Assembly: GCF_902459465.1 (NCBI RefSeq)
Contig: NC_047078.1
Coordinates: 10,316,333 to 10,380,332, forward strand
Length of the DNA: 64,000 nucleotides
Reading direction: 5' to 3'
Source of the DNA: Asterias rubens
Taxonomy: Eukaryota; Echinodermata; Asteroidea; Forcipulatida; Asteriidae
Shown here: positions 47,901-59,900 of the stretch, piece after piece
Layout: each line of letters starts with the position of its first letter
Position numbering within the stretch: the stretch's first letter is position 1
Notes under the pieces: generated by a model
What the model was told of the DNA's origin: nothing
The model's input: only the letters and a program-made list of their open reading frames with translations
The model's database searches: none
Translations under genes and position numbers: made by a program

Positions 47901-50900
47901 GATCAAAGTAGAACTCTAAAAGTCATAGTAATTCAGGTACAAATGAGGGTTTACATACAAAATAATACTCGCATATATCTCTTTAAACTTATCCCTCCCA
48001 GCTAGGGCTATGCTCCCTATAAAAATAGAGAGAAATGCCACTCAATAAAATGTGCTCCTTCAAGAAACTAAGCTCAAGAAAAAGAGAAAGATTGTCACAT
48101 GACAACTCAAAAAGTAAACTTTATACATAATGAACACTGAGGGCGCCCTTGGGATCCCTACATTTGTTAGCAGTCTTGAGTGAATTTGGGGGATAAACAA
48201 AGAAAACATCAAATAGAGCGAGATTTAGTCCCAGGTTTATACTATTTGTGATGTTACAGGATGTCAGTGAATTTACGCATAAACTCCTAGAGTGGTTGGA
48301 AGATGCGTTCAAGTCGGACTGCTCAAGACCACCGTCGCCTCAAGCTGGGTAAGTTACTTTTAAAGGGTTTTGATACCTTTTGTAGATTAAGTTTTTGGCC
48401 GTGACATGAATCCCTATTCACTGTGAATGAAGATGTATGTAATATAATTTACCTGTAGAAGTTTCAGCTTCAATAGTCATCACTTTCTTGAAAAAAATAT
48501 GTGAAAATCACAGAGCAATGTTTCCAGGAGAGCCGTGAATCCGTTGTACATGATAAAATAATTGATGTCTCACTGAGTCCAAAATTATTTTTGTAGAACT
48601 GTTTGACTTATTTCTCAAAGATTACAGCACCTCGGCAAGTAATATTTGAAGGGAGGCTTTCTGCCATCATTATCGTTTAATCCTGTAAAGCTTATTGAAA
48701 ATCTGTGGAACTTTGTGTTTTGTGTCGTTCAAAAAGTACCCAAACCCTTTAAACTTGCAAATATCCATATTTGACCTGATTTGACCTAATTTGACCTGTG
48801 CGACCTTTAAAATGATAAGTGTGGGCGTCTACTCTTCATGTTCTTTCGAGCTACATGTAATGGGAGTGTTTCCATTTATTTCTAGGGAGGAAGGCGTGGA
48901 GGCATCACGCAGGAATCCCATGTTGGATCTCTTCTATGGTCAATTCAAAGCAGAAGGAATCAATGAAGGTATCAAACACACATTAACCCTCCTACATGTA
49001 CTCTTGAATACCTGAAACTTTCTAAGTGATATTTTGATTTATTATATCCCAAATTCTCCATGTGTTATATCTGAAATGCTCAATGTGATATATCTGAAAT
49101 GTTCAATGTGATATATCTGAAATGCTCAATGTGATATATCTGAAATGCTCAATGTGATATATCTGAAATGTTCAATGTGATATATCTGAAATGTTCAATG
49201 TGATATATCTGAAATGTTCAATGTGATATATCTGAAATGTTCAATGTGATATATCTGAAATGTTCAATGTGATATATCTGAAATGTTCAATGTGATATAT
49301 CTGAAATGTTCAATGTGATATATCTGAAATGTTCAATGTGATATATCTGAAATGCTCAATGTGATATATCTGAAATGCTCAATGTGATATATCTGAAATG
49401 CTCAATGTGATATATCTGAAATGTTCAATGTGATATATCTGAAATGTTCAATGTAATGAATAGGGTAGATGGCCTTAGTTTTCGATCCAATCCGGACCTT
49501 CTTCAGAGGCATAAAACAAGTACAAACAAATACATATTCATTTATAGAAAAAGAGAGGGGGAAAGGGATTAAGGAAAGGATCCAGAAAGAAGCGGGAAAA
49601 TAACAGCCAATCAAAGTTCCTATTTCAGAAACAATATTGGTGGCTATGAACCAATAGGAGTGGAGTGGCGAGGACAAAGGATGTTTAGAATGAAAGGAAG
49701 GGTTACTGGACCATAAAAGTGGTAAAAGTATTGTTCGACAACAATGCAGGGAGACATGAAAGGGTAGGATTAGAGAGCATGATGCAACTAACAATGGTCA
49801 ATTAATAAGAATAGCAAGATCAAAGGTATGATGATTTTAAAAAAAGGTATGAGGGACCTGTGGAAAAAAGGGGGGGGGGTTACTTACATCAGATAGTTAC
49901 AGTGATGAATTTATAAAAACAACTTTAAACTAGGTTAATTTATACTTTATGTACAGAATATATACAACATATAAGTTCTTAGGCAGAAGTGAAGTGGAGG
50001 GTAATGAGAAGTTATTTAACACCAGTGTTTATGTTAAGTCCAAAGGGTTTGACTGTCTTGAGTTGGTGAATCCAGTGTGATTCTCTATTCTTGCGGTGTG
50101 TGTCATCACCATTGCAAGCTTCAATCACCAGAAGTTCAACATCAATGACACTATGATTGGGGCTGTTGAAGTGGATAGAGACTGGGTACGGTTTCTTAGT
50201 CTTTATGGAAGAGACATGATTCGCAAAGCGAAGACTAAGTTTGGTCTTAGTCTCTCCCACATATTGTAGCCCACATCTCTTACATGATATGACATAGACT
50301 ACATTAGACGTGCTGCATTCAGAGTCGGTCTTGATGTTGTATGAAGAGCCAGTGGTATGACTCTTCACCTTAAGTGAGGGCTTAATGTGCAGACACGTTT
50401 TGCATTTGGAACGGGTACATTTGTGACAGCCCAGTATATCTGTCGGGGGTTGTGTTTGGACTGTACCTGGGGGAAGTTTGGCCCTGACTAGTATGTCACC
50501 AAGGTTCTTAGGGCGGCGGAATGCAACCATGCGAACCTCAGTGATTGCTGAGTGTAACCTGCTGGAGGAGTGAAGTATAGGCATGTTATTATTGAGAATT
50601 GAGGGAAGTTTGGGTAGTTTGGGGTGGAAGGTGGTGACCAAAGCAACTCTATTGGTAGGAGCTTTTTTAGCTCCCGTGTTAGTCAACAGAGTATGACGAG
50701 GTACGTTGAGAGCCCTGTTGATAGCAAGTTGGACCCTACGTTTGCTGTGTCCCCTAGATACAAGGTGTTTCCTTAGCTCTGATGAGCGCCTCTTGTACAG
50801 GGTATCTGTGGAACAGATACGCCTGATACGTAAGGCCTGACTGTAAGCAATTGCCTTCTTACAGTGACTAGGGTGACAGCTATTGGAGAGAAGGTACTGG

Positions 50901-53900
50901 TGGGTGTCGGTGGGTTTACTGTAAACATCTGTGACAAGGCCATTAGGAGACTTGGTTATTGTCACATCTAGAAAGTTCACACTGGTGAGAGATTGTTCGG
51001 TAGTGAACTTTATGGTGGGGTGAAATGAGTTGATATGGTCAATAAACTCATCCAAGCTGTCTTGGTCACCACACCAGATGGAGAAAATATCATCAATAAA
51101 TCTCCACCAAACTAGTGGTCGGTTGGGGGCGGAGGACAGGAGTCTGTCCTCCAACTGAGACATGAATAGGTTAGCATATGAGGGTGCCATTTTGGTACCC
51201 ATGGCAGTACCCTGTACCTGTAGAAAATGCCTGTCAGAAAATGTGAAATTATTCTTCATTAGAATGTGGCTCATGAGTTCCTTAATATGACTCACTGAGG
51301 GGCGGGACTGATTACTAGCATTGAGGGCAGAGACACATGCACTCATGCCTTCATGATGGGGTATGTTAGTATACAGTGATGAAACATCAAAAGTAACCAA
51401 AATAGCAGAGTCAGGTATTTGGTGCTTGACCTCATCTAGTTTGTAGAGAAAGTCTTTGGTATCCTTGATGAAGGAAGGAATACGGCAGACTAAGGGTTTG
51501 AGGAAGCTATCGACAAACTCAGAAATGCGCTCTGTGGGGCTACCATTCCCAGATACAATAGGTCTCCCCGGGTTATTGGGCTTGTGTATCTTAGGTAGAA
51601 GGTAGAACCTTGCTGTACGGGGGTCATGTGGGAGGAGATAGTTAAATGTATCTTTCTCAATATCATTGGCATTATAAATCTTAACCAGGGTGTCACTGAT
51701 ATCTTGGGAGAAAGATTCAGTGGGATCAGAAGCACATTCAATGTAATGATCAGTGTTACTGAGCTGTCTAAGGCCCTCAGCAATGTAGTCATGTGTGTTC
51801 ATGACTACAACTGCGGACCCCTTGTCAGCCCGTTTAATCACTATGTCTGGTGATTGGCGGAGTTGTGTAAGGGCGTGACGCTCATCTTGGGGGAGGTTGT
51901 TGGGAGTAGGGGTACTGGGGGCCTTAAGAACCTCGGAGTTAACCGAATTGATGTATGTCTCTAGAGACACATCTCGGTTCTTAGGGGGTACCCAAGTACT
52001 CTTTTCCCTGAAGCGGTTGCGGGGAATAGGTTGGGTCTCCACAGATGACTCGTCATCCATGGAGGGCTCTACATGAAAGTATTCACGTAGGCGTAACCTA
52101 CGATTGAATTGGGCCATGTCCTGTTGGAAAAGAAGTTGGTTAGGCTCTCTGGGTGTGGGGCAAAACTTAAGACCCCTTGAGAGGAGTTTAACCTGTGGGT
52201 CAGTAAGGACCATGTCAGACAGGTTAACTACAGTATTGGTCTCTGGCAACCTAACAGTAGGAGGAGCAATGGTGGCTCTCTTACTGTGGAAACGTCTATG
52301 GGTGTGTTTCTTATGGTTAGCCAGGACATTCATACGTTTCTTGTTCTGTTTGTCCATTAGGGTGGACCTTAAGTGTTTGACGTTACATAGTATGGTATCT
52401 TGTAACTGTTCAAACTCTTCAATAGAGCATGACTCCTGGAGTTGAGACTCAGTGTTTGTTATCTCAAGTAACTGATTATCAATGAATTGTTGGCATTGAT
52501 TTTCCAGCAGCTTGATCAAACGGAAAGACGTATTAGTGAGTGTCTTGTTCCATTTCTTCAAAAAGGATGGGTCAAGGTCCCCAAAGGAAGGGGTACACTT
52601 GATCTGTAGGCCTTTGGGAATGATACGGGACAAACGATAAAAACGGTAGTTATCAAGATGTGACATGTAACGGGTGTTCTTTTCCTTAAGCTTACGAAGC
52701 TTGCGGAAAAAGCACTTGGTGTCGGGAGCAAGTGCCATAATAGATGGGGGAATACAGTCAAGGGGAAATATCTTAAATCATTCCTGTGGAGAGAACGGGT
52801 TATAAATCCTGTACAAAATTGATTATTAATTAACAGACGTGAAAGATAAAAGTAAAATAAACCTGCGAATAAATGGGGTTAACAAGACCCTGTAAAAGAA
52901 CGGGTTAAACCTGCAAAAAATAAATTATGTGCAAACCTGAAAAGAAAAAATGGGTTAACACAAACTTGTTGAAAAATCAAAGTAAGTACAAAATCTGAAA
53001 AGGAAAAGTTATGTACAAACCTGAAAGGGAAAACGTTAATATAAACTTGTAAAAAAAATAACGGTAAATATAGTCCTGTAAAAGAAAGGGTTATAAAACC
53101 TGCAGAAAAATATATACGTTATGTATAAATCTGAAAAGAAAAGTTATGTACAAACCTGAAAGGGAAAACGTTAATATAAACTTGTGAAAAAAATAACGGT
53201 AAATATAGTCCTGTAAAAGAAAGGGTTATAAAACCTGCAGAAAAATATATACGTTATGTATAAATCTGAAAAGAAAAGTTATGTACAAACCTGAAAGGGA
53301 AAACGTTAATATAAACCTGTGAAAAAAATAGCGGTAAATATAGTCCTGTAAAAGAAAGGGTTATAAAACCTGCAGAAAAATATATACGTTATGTACAAAT
53401 CTGAAAAGAAAAAAATGGGTTAACACAAACTTGTTGAAAAATCAAGTTATGTACAAAATCTGAAAAGGAAAAGTTATGTACAAACCTGAAAGGGAAAACG
53501 TTAATATAAACCTGTGAAAAAATAGCGGTAAATATAGTCCTGTAAAAGAAAGGGTTATAAAACCTGCAGAAAAATATACGTTATGTACAAATCTGAAAAG
53601 GAAAAGGTTAACAAAAAATCTGAAAAGGAAAACGTTAACGCAAGCCTGTGAAAAAAAGCGGGTTAAACACAATCCTATAAAACAAATAGGTTAAAAACCT
53701 GCCAACAAAATTATTTAGTTGTATTTACACTCCTATAGGGCGAAAAATAATGATTTATTAATAATCTGTAGAGGAAGGAAAAATGTTTAAAGTGTTCTGA
53801 GAAGAACAGGTGGGAAGTGGGAAAAGATAAAAAGGATATGGTTATGACAATTAAAAACAAAATACAAGCAATTCAAGGGGATCACCCCGAAGGGATACAA

Positions 53901-56900
53901 CAACAGAGAAATAAAAGTTTCTTACTACGACTTGTGGAGGGTCTGTTGGAACCGTTGAGTTGCAGACAGGAAAATCCTGGTGACCGGGAATATATATAAT
54001 GAATAGGGTAGATGGCCTTAGCTTTCGATCCAATCCGGACCTTCTTCAGAGGCATAAAACAAGTACAAACAAATACATATCCATTTATAGAAAAAGAGAG
54101 GGGGAAAGGGATTAAGGAAAGGATCCAGAAAGAAGCGGGAAAATAACAGCCAATCAAAGTTCCTATTTCAGAAACAATATTGGTGGCTATGAAATGTTCA
54201 ATGTGATATATCTGAAATGTTCAATGTGATATATCTGAAATGTTCAATGTGATATATCTGAAATGCTCAATATGATATATCTGAAATGCTCAATGTGATA
54301 TATCTGAAATGCTCAATATGATATATCTGAAATGCTCAATGTGATATATCTGAAATGCTCAATATGATATATCTGAAATGCTTTGTGTCTGAAATGTTTT
54401 ATGTGATACCTGATATTTGTATTTTATGTGAAATGCTCTATGATGATATATAATACCTATGTTCTATGTGATATATAATTTGAAATGCTCTACATATGTG
54501 ATATATCTTAAATGCTCTACATGTATGGGATACGGTAATATCTGATATGTTTTATGTGATATACTTGAAATGCTCTGTGTGATATATCTGATTTGCCTTT
54601 TGTGATATTTATTTAATGCTCTATCTAAAAAGCTCTATGAATGCTCTACATGTGATATACATGTATCTGAAAAGCTCTATCTGATATATCTGTAATGCTC
54701 TATGTGATATTTCTGTATTGCTTTTAATACATGGTATGATACATATATCTTAATTGCTCTACATGTGTATCTTAAATAGCTCTTTGTCATAATAATCTGA
54801 ATTGCTGCTGAAAATTGTGCATGCTTTTTCACTACTCAACAGATTAACAATTAAGCCCACACTTTCACAGGTTTGTTATTTTATGTATATGGTTGATCAC
54901 ACAAACCATGAACACTGTCTGCAACTATTATGTCAGCTATACCAATCCTTTATGTACCCTGAAAGGCAGTGGACACTATTGGTAATTACTCAAAATAATT
55001 ATCAGCATAAAACCTCACTTGGTAACGAGTAGTGGGGAGGGGTTGATGGTATAACACATTGTGGGAAACAGCTCCCTCTGAAGCGACACAGTTTTCGAGA
55101 GAGAGAGGTAATTTTCCACGAATTTGATTTTATCAAGCATCTGAAAGCACACAACTTCGTGTGACAAGGGTGTTTTTTCTTTCATAGTTATCTCCCAACT
55201 CCGACGACCAATCAAGCTCAAATTTTCACAGGTTTGTTATTTTATGCATATATGTTGAGATACATCAAGTGAGAAGACTGGTCTTTAACAATTACCAATA
55301 GTGTCCACTGCCTTTAAATCATTACATCAACTAATTATTGTGTTTTGTTGGCCTTAGGTAAAGTGTTCACAAATCAGGAGACGTTTGGCCAGTACCCACT
55401 TCAAATTAGTGGGTACGAGGATCTGCATGAGAGCATCGAAGCCTCCATGTCGCACAGGGAGATCGAAACTGTCAACCACACCAGTGAAAAATCTGCTCAA
55501 GAGGTTTGTCCGAACACTATCATTTCATTTTATTTATTCCGGTTTAATATGAAGCGAAGGACTCTCAGAAAAAAAATTAATCACTGTACTAGCCAAATGT
55601 ACTGTGACACTAATGTTGTGATGTACTCTGCGTTTAGTCGACCAATTGAGCTTAAATTTTCAAAAGGTATGTTATTTTATGCATATGTTGAGATACACCA
55701 ATTGAGAAGACTGGTCTTTGACAATTACCAATAGTGTCCAGTGTCTTTAAAGCATTTTTGTGGCTGATATTGTAATAACTAGGTGTTGGTAATCCTGTCA
55801 AGATGTTTTATGCAAAGTATAACTCGGAAGGTGTTTGTGTGGTAGCCGTTGAGACAGGTTTACTTTTCCTTTAAGAATGTGAAGTTAATGAATCTATATG
55901 GAAAGGTTTGCGGTAACACCATGTAATGACCATCTCTATTGAGTTGGGGTGGTTCTGAAAAGAACCGTTGGTTTCAGCTCGACGTTTCGATCAGTATGCT
56001 CTGATCGTCTTCTGGAGAAAAGTCGAGTTGAAACCAACGGTTCTTTTCAGAACCACCCCAACTCATTAGAGATAGTCATTACATGGTGTTACCGCAAACC
56101 TTTCCATATCGTGTTTCCACCATGCAAAGTTTCAAATCCTACTTAATGAATCTATTCTTTTTTTCATACAGCATTGGTTTACGAGGCTTCCTCACATACT
56201 AACGTTTGAGCTGTCGAGGTTTCACTTTAATCAAATTATTGGCAGACCAGAGAAGATTCACAACCGCTTCATCTTCCCTCGCGTCCTTTACATGGACAGG
56301 TAAACAAAATGTCTTTCAAGAGTTTTTATTTTGGTTCCAGAAGACGAGCAGAGTTTGCTGTTCTGTCAAGACCAGAGAAATAGTATGTTTTTACTCTCAC
56401 ACCGATGTGTATAACATCTATATACTGGGTACTTTACGAAGTTCTGGGAACAAAATTCACAGACCGATCCTTTGAGTGGGATTCGAACCCATAATCTATG
56501 CAGTGCTAGAGCAGAAAATCTTACCGCTAGACCGTCGAGCGAGCCCAGTGGCTAGAGGTATTTTGAATCCTATGTCTTAGCAGAAATATTGCCAAAAATA
56601 GGAAGACTGTCAACATAGGGCTAGACAGCTCAGTTGGTAGAAAATCTAGAGATCGTTGGTTTATTATTTGATACGTTACTATTTTTATCATGTTGTGTCT
56701 GTGTTTAGGTATATGGAGTGCAATCAAGCAGCAATACGGATGAAGAGAACCGATGTACATGAGCTCATCCAACAGTTAGACATGCTGCAGTTTAAGCTAG
56801 AAAGGTATGTTACCCCCCCCTCCCAACCCTCATACCCTCAAGCCCCCCCCCTCCCACCCCCCCCCCCCCCCCCCCCACCCTCAAGGTCATTGTCTCTCTA

Positions 56901-59900
56901 CATCCACGGACCATCCTCATACTCAAGGGCCCTATTTCATAGAGCTGCTTCAGCCCCAAAATAAGCTAAGCACAATGTAAATAAGCTTTTCAGATTATGG
57001 TTACCAGCCAAAGTACCATGCTGCATGTACAACTTGTGACCGGTATCCTGCTTATTTTTGCTTACCTGAACATTTTTAGCATTATTTTCTAAGCAGCTCT
57101 GTAAAATTGGACCCTGGGGCAGAAGATTGTTCTTAATAGTTCTTTTCTTAGCACACATGAGCAGGATACTCGTAACTAAATGTACATGTGACATGGTACA
57201 TGTAGTTTGGATTATATTGAATGGTAAAACAGTAGGAGGGTTGACTATGTAGATGTACATGCATTCCGCATATTTTTATATTATTGTATTTACATGTAAG
57301 GTTAGCATAGTGGCAGTTTCAAACCACAGTTGGTGACATTAAAGCCATTGGACCCTTTTGGTAAATAGTATTGCCCAAGGCCCACACTTCGTGTATCACA
57401 ACTTCTATATCAAATAACAAACCTGTGAAAATTTGGGCTTAATCGGTCATCGAAGTCGGGAGAAAATAACGGGAAAACCCACCCTTGTATCCGCGCGTTT
57501 TGCCGTGTCATGACATGTGTTTAAAATAAATCCGTAATTCTCGTTAACGAGAATTGATATTGTTTTACTGTTTTCTCAAAAAGTAAAGCATTTCATGGAA
57601 TAATATTTCAAGAGAAGTATTTCACCACTACCTTCTGTAAACCCTGTAAGTTATTTGTAAATCTGTGAATTTTTTTTTTTTTTCCCTGTACTGAAAGGGT
57701 CCAATGGCTTTAAATGGTCAGTCTTAACAGAAAGTTAACGTTTTAATATTGCAGATATTTAAACTACGGGTCCGGTTCAAAGCGATTCCCATTGCAAGAT
57801 GTCCTACAGTACGCTCTGGAGTTTGCCCACAGTACTTCACCGGAGAACAGCCCGAGGCAACGGCACGTTCCTCTCTCCTCCAACAACTCCAACATCCAGG
57901 ATGTAGAGATGACATCACCGCCTCGATCACTGACCAGCAGCCCACCCTCATCAGGGTAGGTTATAACCCCTTACCTTTGACCTATCCTTTGACCCTAATA
58001 TTTACATGATTCACTTTGGCTAATAGGCTTGGGCAGTTCCAGAAATTTGGGGCTCGGTTCCGGTTCCAAAAAAAAGCTCGGTTCTGAGACATACCCGGTT
58101 CCACTCTATATAAAACATAAGCCGCCCGTCCTGAGCTCACACACACACCATTGAGCCGATCTATTTTAACTGAAATAACCAAGTTAATCAGACATCGGTC
58201 CGGAGCTCACACATACACACACAATTGGAGCCGATCTATTTTTAACGAAAAATTAATACCAGAATACCCACCAAGTCAATCAGACATCGTGCCACTGAGC
58301 ACCTATTCTCCATGCATTTATACAAGTCTTTGATTTGGCTGGCAGCAGTACGTCCGTAATGCAGTACGTCCGTAGTGCAGTACGTCCGTAGTGCACGTAC
58401 GTCTGTAGTGCAGCACGTCCGTAGTGCATGCAGCGTGCCGTCTCTGTACATAGAAGTGTACATGCCTGTACATGCATACAGTACTGTGTGTTTTGTACAT
58501 GGGACAAGCTTTTATGAATATGGATATATCGGCAGCCAATCACAACGTGCTGTCTGGTTGGACTTTGGACTCTGTATATCTCAGCATATGCCTATGCATC
58601 ATCTGTGCACTGTGTGTTGTATAATAATGCAGCCACATGTGATAGTTGATACTCATGTCAGCTTGAAGCCTTTGCACAGTGTATCTGCGGGCACCGTTTT
58701 CAACATCAAGCCTCAATTTCTGGAGCCGGTTCGTCCCAGGATCGGCTCCACAGAGTCTTTTATAATTGGGACTCGGTCTTTTGAAATCGGAACCGACAAA
58801 AGCGGGTACCCGGTTCCACAGAAGAGTGGAACCGCCGGTCCGGTTTTCAATTTGGAACCGGGTAGAACCGGGTAACCGAAGGAACCGCCCAAGCCTATTG
58901 GCCAATTTCATGGCTCTGCTTACCGCCAAGTTCTGCACTTATGATCTATATTCTCTGCTTACAGTGCAAGTGCTGAATTTCTGCGCTATTCTGCGCTAAC
59001 TGTGTAAGCAAAGAATGCCTAGTAACCTGGAGTACGCACATGGACAAGCAAAAAAACAATAAAATATGGTTGATGTACATGTACAGTGTAAGCACGGAGA
59101 TCCCTGCTTCCAGAAGTGCTGATTCGTTGCTTACGGTATAGCAGAGCCATGAATATGAGCCCTGACCTCATCAGACCAATAATCTTGGTTGCCATTTGGG
59201 AGTTAATGTCCTGCGACAGTAGAATAAATAGCAAGACAACATCTTGTAATGCCACTGTGCTACTGGTTGTCTCACATAGCATCATGGCATAGCGAAGCCA
59301 AAGGTAGGCCACCAGGTTCTGAAGGCCAGTTGCTGGCGACTCATGCGCCTCGAAGTGCAATGTCAGATGTTTGAGCTAGCAGCCACCTCACTAAGAAATC
59401 AGCTCTAAGTATTGATCAATGCTAACCTTAGCTTCTCTACTTTGTTGTCCAGCTTCAGCCCATACCCTAAGCCCTTAGTCTCAACAGTTGTTACTGACGT
59501 TGCCATGGCCTCTCCGTCGTCCGTCCCGACCTCCCCTGGCCCTTCGGCACTACCAGAGACAACCCCTTCCCCAAGGCACATTACAGACACAGAGCTAGAT
59601 ATACTTCAAGCTTGTCTACGCAGATGGAGAACTGAGGTAGAAGCTGATGTCAGAGGTCAGTTAACTTTAATAATGTCTGGTGCAATATTTTAATAAATAA
59701 ATAAATAAATACTAAAAGGTACACACTTATATTGCGCTTTTCCAAAACATGATCAAAGCGCATAGCAAAGAAAAGGATAACTTAAAACTAGCTAGAAACA
59801 AATCATTAATCTACTATTTAGGAAAGAGATAAGTTTTATTAATTTTGGTTTTTACCCATACACCGATGTGTGTTAGCACTGTATACTCAGTACTTTCCCG

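Larger units (their letters stand above)
49454..54193 (-). mobile_element. Penelope-like retroelement with 197-bp direct terminal repeats
   Basis: The element is read right to left. It has a 5' terminal repeat at 53997-54193, a leader with 135-bp tandem repeats (about 52900-53700), one long ORF (52738-50012), and a 3' terminal repeat starting at 49454. The two repeats differ at only two positions over 197 bp. This indicates a young insertion, or repeat copies made in the same replication round. The upstream repeat is cut off at 54193, where sequence returns to the host minisatellite with the short overlap GAA. Tandem or partial terminal repeats and frequent 5' truncation are typical of Penelope-like elements. 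The element lies antisense inside a USP25 intron. No target-site duplication can be named because both flanks are the same 23-bp minisatellite. Confidence 0.9.

Noticed and set aside
49402..49794. 130-codon minus ORF ahead of the retroelement ORF
   Set aside because: Runs through the terminal repeat and minisatellite; no domain, and downstream of the 908-aa ORF in element sense.
58375..58875. 166-codon ORF and its minus-strand partners
   Set aside because: Lies in an inverted-end repeat with GTACGTCCGTAGTGCA units; no recognisable domain and open on both strands.
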